A DNA stretch of 36,917 nt from Ophiothrix spiculata (Eukaryota > Echinodermata > Ophiuroidea > Amphilepidida > Ophiotrichidae), in assembly GCA_000969725.1 (NCBI GenBank), contig JXSR01S073250.1. One strand, written 5' to 3'. Numbering within the stretch: the first letter of the stretch is position 1; each line of letters opens with the position of its first letter. The notes under the pieces were generated by a model, which saw only the letters and a list, made by a program, of their open reading frames with translations, was not told the origin of the DNA and ran no database searches. Of the stretch, positions 31,161-36,917 are shown in pieces. The translations under genes and the position numbers were made by a program.

Positions 31161-32015
31161 CAAAGGTCCAATTTTGAGTTTTTAAGCTTTCCCTTGTTGT
31201 CTTTGCAACATAATTATCAAACATATTGAATAAACAAGCAAACGTGAAATACTATTTAATTATCTTTTCGTTGACTGCTAAGGGGAAGGGAAATGATTAT
31301 ACCAACTCTAATAGAACCGCAACATATCAGCAAATATTTTCGGACAATATTGTTTTATTCGATACATTTACTATACATGTTTTATTTTGATTAGGTTTAT
31401 TGACATTTATATTAACCATTTAATCATTCCCCATTAGCTAATCTCTTATGACCAATAAAATGGTATAAAACGGTGATTAAAAATGTTTGTCCATCGACTC
31501 TCAATATAAAGATAACTTAACTTAACTCAACTTGAAAGTTTAAAAGTAGGGTGTGTCTATTGCATTGGTCACTGCTTTACCTGGTTACGAGAAATATATC
31601 ACAATCCTCAAGATACAAAATTAAGGAACAATTCTCCTATACGTTAAAGGCCATTTCAAAAGAAACTTGAATATTACGGAACTGTATGATCACATCGTAT
31701 AATCCAAATATGTAGAGATGAACCCATCAAAAGTGCTCAAACAAATAAGGAGCATAAAAAAAATTACCTTGCGACTACTGAAGTGTATTTGTTACTCGTT
31801 GGACATTGTACTTTATTTTGTTGGAAACTTCCTCCATTCTATATAATGTGCTTCCGAAGAGCAGGAGCCTTCGTGGCTCGTACAAAACAGGCCAGTAGCC
31901 AATGTAGTCTCCAGTAGTCTCAAGTTCAATTATTTTAATCAGATCATATAATAGAGTCAAAGCTATAGCAATGAGAAATCTTGAGAAATATCTTTTCTCT
32001 CAAAATGTAATTTCA
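31161..32015. other. unassigned AT-rich spacer
   Basis: No supported gene or repeat. A minus-strand open frame at 31775-31960 has no recognisable motif. Confidence 0.5.
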
Positions 32016-32365
32016 TTAAAGCAATACTACTAGATTTTGATCAAAAATGATTTATAGTCAAAACATCATAATATGAAGGAATGTAACTATTTAAAAGCAT
32101 TTTCAAGTGTATTTTGTCAAAAAATTGTTTTGCCACTGAAAAATAATAAAAAAGGACATGCATGCTTTCCTATACTAATACATGTTGAATTAAATTCGGG
32201 ATACCGAATTTAATTCAACAAATGGCCATAACAGAAAAAGTAAGCATCTTTGAGCCAAATCGTTTGGAGGGTATTTATATATACCAAAAACAAACCCAAT
32301 AAGCCCCAAAAATCAAAAGTCATGGGTGATAGGGAGTGCTTTAACACTTTATAGTATTGCCTTAA
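32016..32365. mobile_element. 342-bp MITE with TTAA target duplication (piggyBac-like)
   Basis: TTAA (32016-32019 and 32362-32365) flanks ends AGCAATACTA and, inverted, GGCAATACTA. TTAA duplication is characteristic of piggyBac-type insertion. The interior contains a perfect 17-bp hairpin, TGTTGAATTAAATTCGG (32183-32199), loop GATA, and its exact complement (32204-32220). Ends are short and imperfect, so superfamily is a moderate inference. Confidence 0.65.
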
Positions 32366-32389
32366 TTTGTATGACGATATATAGCTCTT

Positions 32390-32590
32390 AATTTATATTC
32401 ATTTGTCAGTACACACGGGAGTTCGTAATACTAAATTGATGAAACTGGTTTCCCAATCAAGTTAGATGGGAATATATATTTAGACTTCGCTCCAGGTAAG
32501 ACGAGCACACATGTAAATATAATAAGACCTCTGTGAGAGATATGGAAATTATTAAGCAAGCTCATCTTTGCATTACATGTAAATTATTGA
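32390..32590 (+). repeat. segmental-duplication block A, copy 3
   Basis: It matches the first part of copy 1 (16690-16890): ACACGGGAGTTCG, ATCAAGTTAGATGGGAATAT, GACTTCGCTCCAG|GTAAG and CTGTGAGAGATATG. The splice-donor-like CTCCAG|GTAAG is unchanged although the flanks have diverged and a 2-nt indel separates the copies. Confidence 0.6.
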
Positions 32591-33218
32591 ATGCAAACCG
32601 AAGTATGTTGTCCCATGCGGATTTTTGTAAGGGTACTGCCATATTATTGCGATTTAAAAAGAAGATAATAACTATTAAAGTCGCGTGAAGAAAACTTTTG
32701 CTTTACGCGTCTTATTATGGAATATAGAAAGTCAGGTTGATACAGTTAAACCTATGTCTTAATTTAAGAGATAACTTAGGTTACGGTTCGCTACAGGCTG
32801 AAGCAAAGTTTGCAGCTATCATGAAACCCTGTTTGAAGTAGTGTACACAATGTATGAATGTTATTCTATTTACCAAAAGCATTTCGCTATAAATCAATAA
32901 TGACATTAATTAGAATATTCAATCAAACATTCAACGTAATTCTTAACTTACTATTGGAACAGGTGATATTCAATTTACTCACATTTAACTTTGTTCTAAA
33001 ATAGTTAAATTTGAGAAAATAGTTTAGACGTTGCGATAAAAATAAATACAATCATACGTTATTATGATGTTTGCTTTTGTATTAGAATATTAGTGGATTC
33101 AATTTGCTTTTTGCTATGTTGATCGAAAATAATCTTTTTTTGTTACTATTGAATATATTTAAGAGATAAGGTTTTAGCTTTTTTCGTTTCTATACCTAAT
33201 ATATGAATTTGATAAATG
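32591..33218. other. unassigned AT-rich spacer
   Basis: No supported gene, tandem array or paired repeat was recognised. Confidence 0.5.
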
Positions 33219-33469
33219 TGATGACTCACCCCGAAAAGGGGGAATTTGCGACAGAACACCTTTCAAGAAACTGGTGAAAACAGGCGGCAAAAAAGAAGAA
33301 ATTAATAAGAATTTTCAGCATATTTTCTGTTATATATTTGAACGCCTTGATCAATTTCAACATGTAAGGTGTCATTTTAAAGCTTAGACAATGCTGTAAC
33401 AGATGAAATGATAAAATCAAAATTGATATCATCTTCAAAGTCCTCCCTTTCGGGGATGAGCCATCACGA
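33219..33469. mobile_element. small TIR element (about 250 bp), copy 2, inverted
   Basis: The ends GTGATGACTCACCCCGAAAA and, inverted, GTGATGGCTCATCCCCGAAA are stronger here than in copy 1 (3718-3970). The interior aligns with copy 1 in reverse orientation. The element is non-coding; the minus-strand open frame covering it (33226-33498) is fortuitous. Confidence 0.72.
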
Positions 33470-34494
33470 ATAATTTGCCGAGGTTTTTTTTTGAGCATGT
33501 TAAGTCTTAAGAAATGGCATTACTGTAAATGAAAATGGCAATAATTTGTACATCATTCATCATGATAGTTTGTGCTTGTGTTTTCATACAACGAGAATAA
33601 CGTTAGGAAATAGGTCGTTTTTAAAATTAGGTTTATTTTTAGTGGCGATTTTTATCAGTGGATTTTTATACAATTTCTTGGGCTGTAATGCATATGTTGT
33701 CAAGTAGTATTTCATGACAAGCGACATCTCTATCCAATAATAAAAAGAAGATAGACATGATTTGAAGAGATGGGAAAGTACACATTCTTCTTCTGTTATT
33801 TTGTCATCAAGATTTTATTTCAGATTACCAATATTTTGTCAGGCATATAAGTAAAGGAGTAATAAATGGATCCACAATTTGCAATCACAAACACCGGGAG
33901 AATTTGAAACTTAATTTTTGAACACTTTTGTGAATAAATATTTGCACCAGATCCCACATACCTCTATTGAAAACCCCAATGTTAATATACTATATGCAAT
34001 GTTGCACAGTACAGTAACAGATAATTTCCGACGAAATGATCAGAAAGTCGTGATTTTAGGTTATTGGATATTTGAAATCGTCATATTTTAAGCTTTGAAA
34101 TAATATATAAGATTTGATCATACTTTCCCTTTTCTTTTTCTATAAAGAGACAAATTCTTGTTGAACATCTAGAATATGTATGGATGCTATTTCCATCAAC
34201 ACGCGCACATTGAACCTACCCAATGTTTACTTTAGTAGCTGTTCAAAATGTTCTGAACATTAAAAGCCAAACCATACTCAAAGTTGTCTTTATTTTCCTG
34301 CCAAACTGGTGTCTATGATTTGGTTCGTGCTTCCTAAAAGTCTGTTGAAAGCTATCCCTCTCAACTTAATAGATTAGATTAAGCTTGACATATATATTGT
34401 CATGATTGTCTCGGAAACATTGCTCAAACTCAATCACATTAAGACCTCTATACTTAGACCCGGTATTGTATGAGTGATATGTATAGTTACAACT
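33470..34494. other. mostly unassigned spacer containing block W copy 2
   Basis: Block W (GAGATGGGAAAGTACACATT, about 33770-33850) is shared with 31085-31160. The remainder shows no supported gene or repeat. Confidence 0.5.
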
Positions 34495-34777
34495 CTGGTA
34501 AGGTAACCTAGATTAAAATGATCTGAAGTGAATAATACATCACAGTAATTATTTCTGTCTCGTATACTCGGCGATAACTCAATTATGAATGATTTCAATT
34601 TTAGGATCAAACATGACTGTCTGCCACTGTGCATTATCGCCACTAGTTAGCCATCTTCTTTTGAAGGTACGCTCGTATCAATTACCTGAAAAAGAAATTC
34701 CGTGATTGCAAAATTGTCGGCATACATTTGGCTTGGAAAAACAAGAAGTACACGTTCACACGATTTTTTCACAAGTT
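34495..34777 (+). repeat. segmental-duplication block B, copy 2
   Basis: Collinear with 18095-18330. Its second half (about 34641-34767, CTAGTTAGCCATCTTCTTTT onward) is nearly identical to 35553-35690, so block B was locally duplicated around the P-X5-minisatellite segment. Confidence 0.7.
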
Positions 34778-34779
34778 AT

Positions 34780-35010
34780 AATTTACCTCATTAGAATATA
34801 AAGATGCTTATTAGAATATAAGAGTACTTATAAGAATACTTTACCATACAGAATATGACTTATATAATTACTTTGCACAAGGCCGCCATTTTGGCTGTCA
34901 AGAACTTTGTCACTAATTTTTCATTTATTTACGAACTGTCATGAAATGAAGAGTGTTGAGCCTCGAGGAAAGGAACCCATTCAAGGTGATTCCTTTGTTA
35001 TTAACATCCG
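34780..35010 (+). repeat. blocks P and X, copy 5, truncated by the minisatellite
   Basis: P and the X lead match copies 2 and 4 up to CCTTTGTTATTAACATCCG, where homology ends near 35010. The micro-exon-like core is therefore missing. AAAATGGCGGCC is present on the minus strand near 34884. Minisatellite-associated sequence follows directly. Confidence 0.7.
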
Positions 35011-35057
35011 AATATGACAAAATGTGTGCATATTTCTATTACAGTTTTTCAAAATTT

Positions 35058-35547
35058 GGACTGGCGAGTTGTTTTCAAAATTCGGACTAGCGAGCCTATT
35101 TCAGAATTCGGACTAGCGAGCCTATTTTGAAATTCGGACTAGCGAGCCTATTTTTTAATTCAAACTAGCGAGCTGTTATTTAAATTCGGACTGGCGAGCC
35201 GTTTTTGATATTCGGACAAGCGAGTTGCTTTCAGAATTCGGACTAGCGAGCCTATTTAGAAATTCGGACTAGCGAGTCTATTTTGAAATTCGGACTAGCG
35301 AGGTGTTATTAAAATTCGGACTGGCGAGCCGTTTTTAACATTCGGACTAGCGAGTTGCTTTTAGAATTCGGACTTACGAGCCTATTTTCATATTCGGACT
35401 AGCGAACCTTCGGACTAGCGAGCTGTATTTCCGGACTAGCGAGCCTTTTTCAAGGTTATATTTTCCCCATTGAATAACGTTTCGGACTAGCGAGCCTTCG
35501 GACTAGCGAGCTTTCGGACTAACGAGTCGTCGGACTGGCGAGCGGAC
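35058..35547 (+). repeat. GGACTAGCGAGCC minisatellite: 26-bp units with higher-order structure, then 16-bp units
   Basis: Fourteen units start every 26 bp exactly from 35058 to 35396 (35058, 35084, 35110, 35136, 35162, 35188, 35214, 35240 and so on). Unit tails cycle in order GTTG, GCCTATTT, GCC/GTCTATTTT, GGTGTTATT or GCTGTTATT, GCCGTTTTT, then GTTG again, giving a higher-order repeat of five to six units. After 35396 the spacing changes to 16 and 21, and after a 50-bp break the units at 35484, 35500, 35516 and 35532 are 16 bp apart (GGACTAGCGAGCCTTC). The array ends GTCGGACTGGCGAGCGG. The same end occurs inverted at 24609. Confidence 0.92.
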
Positions 35548-35550
35548 CCC

Positions 35551-35690
35551 CCGCTAGTTAGCCACCCTCTTTTGAAAGTACGCTCGTATCAATTACCTGA
35601 AAAAGAAATTGCGTGATTGCAAAATTGTCGGCATACATTTGGCTTGGAAATACAAAAAGTACACGTTCGCATAATTTTAGTCCAAAATTC
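35551..35690 (+). repeat. segmental-duplication block B, copy 3 (second half)
   Basis: CTAGTTAGCCACCCTCTTTT onward matches 34641-34767 with few differences and starts immediately after the minisatellite end. A simple reading is a direct duplication with the minisatellite at the junction. Confidence 0.8.
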
Positions 35691-35744
35691 ATCACATGAT
35701 ATTGACTTGAATGAAAAACCCGATATAAATGATAGCTTTAAGTT

Positions 35745-35817
35745 TTAAAGAAAAATATATAAAATGTTTTCAGTTGGTCTTGGCAGAAATATTTAAGACT
35801 TGCCAAGTTTATTTGAA
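35745..35817 (+). repeat. segmental-duplication block C, copy 2
   Basis: It aligns with 18640-18725 up to the left end of the TIR element at 35818, keeping the order B, C, X seen in the 16.7-19.2 kb copy. Confidence 0.5.
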
Positions 35818-36247
35818 TGGTGCTCTGGCATAATGAGCGGAAAGTTGCGATTGAAGATTTTGAATAAATGGCTGCTAAAGTGAAAATATGCTGAAAAGAT
35901 CAAATTTCGTTTTTTGACATAAAACAAATAAATGCATTAGTGTTAACCAATATTAGGCGTTTTGAAGGTCAATTACGCCGGGAAGTGTAACTATTTACGG
36001 GTAATTGATCGCGTTTTGCTATTTTACACTATTAGTAAACAGTAACTTTAAAATCGATTTGCGACAATTTTTTACTGCCAGATTTTGAGTGGACTGCCTT
36101 GTATTTTAATCTCTAAATGAAAATTGTAGAAAGAGAGTATGACATATTATGTATCATTCGAAAGCTGAGATTATAGAGAAATAAATAATTATGCCATAAA
36201 CTCAATTTTGAAAATCGCGACTTTCCGCTCATTTTACCAGAGCACCA
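35818..36247. mobile_element. 430-bp TIR element, ends TGGTGCTCTGG
   Basis: TGGTGCTCTGGCATAATGAG (from 35818) and the inverted right end TGGTGCTCTGGTAAAATGAG continue in common through CGGAAAGTYGCGATT, about 35 bp. The interior is non-coding and AT-rich. It lies between blocks C and X relative to the 18.7-18.9 kb duplicate. I could not define a target duplication. Confidence 0.72.
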
Positions 36248-36389
36248 CACATTTGGTGTTAAAAGGATTAACAAATTACAAAAAAAAAGCTAAATTGGCT
36301 TTTTTGGTATTCATTATTTTTCATATATAATTTGATTCATAACTTCTTTACCAATCTATCTTTAAAATTCTAAAATCAAACGAAACGCA

Positions 36390-36650
36390 TCATTTGAAAC
36401 CGTCATTTTTACCATCAACAGCCTCGATACAAATAATGTTCATTGATTTACAACATGTCACAAAGCAAAGAGTATTGCGTCTCAGTGAAGGGAAACTATC
36501 TAAGATGAGTTCTTTGTTATCAAGATCCGGGTTCTTCTTCAGTGTCTGTCTCATGCTGAGATTTCCCGAGGGAAGATGGTTCGTGAACTCATCAGGAAGG
36601 GGGTATGCGGGTATTTTGACATAATGATACTGGAGCAATAAATGTCGTAA
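36390..36650 (+). repeat. block X, copy 6
   Basis: Collinear with X copy 1 (18895 onward), sharing TTTGTTATCAAGATC and the core. The core is 36561-36602, reading ISRGKMVRELIRKG, preceded by CATGCTGAG and followed by GTATGC. Open frames on both strands span this block (82 codons minus, 76 plus), so frame length alone does not identify the coding strand. Confidence 0.65.
36561..36602 (+). other. candidate 42-nt micro-exon, block X copy 6
   Basis: ATTTCCCGAGGGAAGATGGT begins the core. Relative to copies 2 and 4 it has four base changes: three change a residue (R to K, H to R, E to G) and one is silent in the plus frame. Length, frame and both flanking dinucleotides are retained. The upstream acceptor has CTGAG in place of CTCAG, a weaker site. 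Confidence 0.35.
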
Positions 36651-36917
36651 GCGTTACAATATGGAAAGCTGCCGTTTGTGATTTATGCTGTCTGCTTATC
36701 ATTCAACAATAAAGTGTATGTCGCTTACTTGAGAAACTTTCATAACAATTGAAAATATTAATTAATGTCCTGATGCAAAAAGAAAGTACTCTGTATGTGT
36801 GGTTGACGCTTATGTTTTTCGGTAAAAAGGGGGTTGTCAAAAAAATTAGGCCTGAATGTGGAGGGCCTGATATTTGTTGGCGCTATTTTGTATTACCAAG
36901 CGATTAGTATATGGTGC
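36651..36917. other. unassigned end of window
   Basis: No supported feature. TTAGGCCTGAATGTGGAGGGCCTGA near 36846 contains paired GGCCTGA words. Confidence 0.4.

Noticed and set aside
36390-36638. 82-codon minus-strand frame over block X copy 6
   Set aside because: The same frame is broken by stops in copies 2 and 4; the plus-strand 42-nt segment is the one kept open.
1-36917. tRNA, rRNA, CRISPR or prokaryotic operon features
   Set aside because: No cloverleaf with A/B boxes, no rRNA segments, no spacer-type array and no ribosome-binding-site gene layout were seen; the DNA is eukaryotic in character.

Overview
This is 36.9 kb of AT-rich, repeat-laden eukaryotic DNA (about two thirds A+T by eye) with a 740-base assembly gap (13887-14626). 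No complete protein-coding gene, tRNA or rRNA can be supported. The longest gap-free open frame is 155 codons and most open frames are chance. Spliceosomal-type splice signals, animal-type LINE fragments, hAT, mariner-like and piggyBac-like terminal repeats, and frequent AGGCCTAT words suggest a metazoan, probably a marine invertebrate. An echinoderm or hemichordate is a guess from word usage only.

Layout. 39-1877 is a non-autonomous hAT-like element with a perfect 8-bp target duplication. 2557-7065 holds several terminal-inverted-repeat (TIR) elements, including one with about 205-bp arms and a CRE-bearing repeat inside it. 9600-10250 is the 3' end of a CR1/L2/jockey-type LINE. 11203-11690 holds a possible first coding exon of a type II membrane protein on the minus strand, preceded by five palindromic double-CCAAT motifs. 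13390-16500 contains two more CRE-bearing repeat copies, the gap, and an element with an ATTTGCAT octamer in each end. 20185-20790 is a compound foldback element. 22880-23810 is a three-copy tandem repeat. 24600-26440 carries a fragment related to the minisatellite at 35 kb, a possible hammerhead-like relic and a decayed LINE reverse transcriptase.

16.7-19.8 kb and 26.7-36.7 kb are built from blocks (called A, B, C, P, X, Z, Y, W here) that recur in the same order, so the right half is a nest of segmental duplications. Block X occurs six times. In five copies it contains a 42-nt segment that looks like a symmetric plus-strand micro-exon (ISRGRMVHELIRKE in the commonest form), always preceded by AG and followed by GTATGC; the sixth copy is cut off before it. 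Transposons have landed in this array: a 664-bp MITE whose empty site survives in the neighbouring duplicate, a 38-bp hAT-like remnant inside one X copy, a TTAA-flanked MITE and a 430-bp TIR element. A 26-bp minisatellite with higher-order structure abuts one truncated X copy.

The genes do not form a readable pathway. The coherent candidates are the palindromic CCAAT array next to a possible signal-anchor exon, and the duplicated micro-exon cluster, which could be spare or alternative exons of a gene extending beyond the window or remnants of duplicated genes. Transcript data would decide both. All block boundaries were aligned by eye and are approximate.
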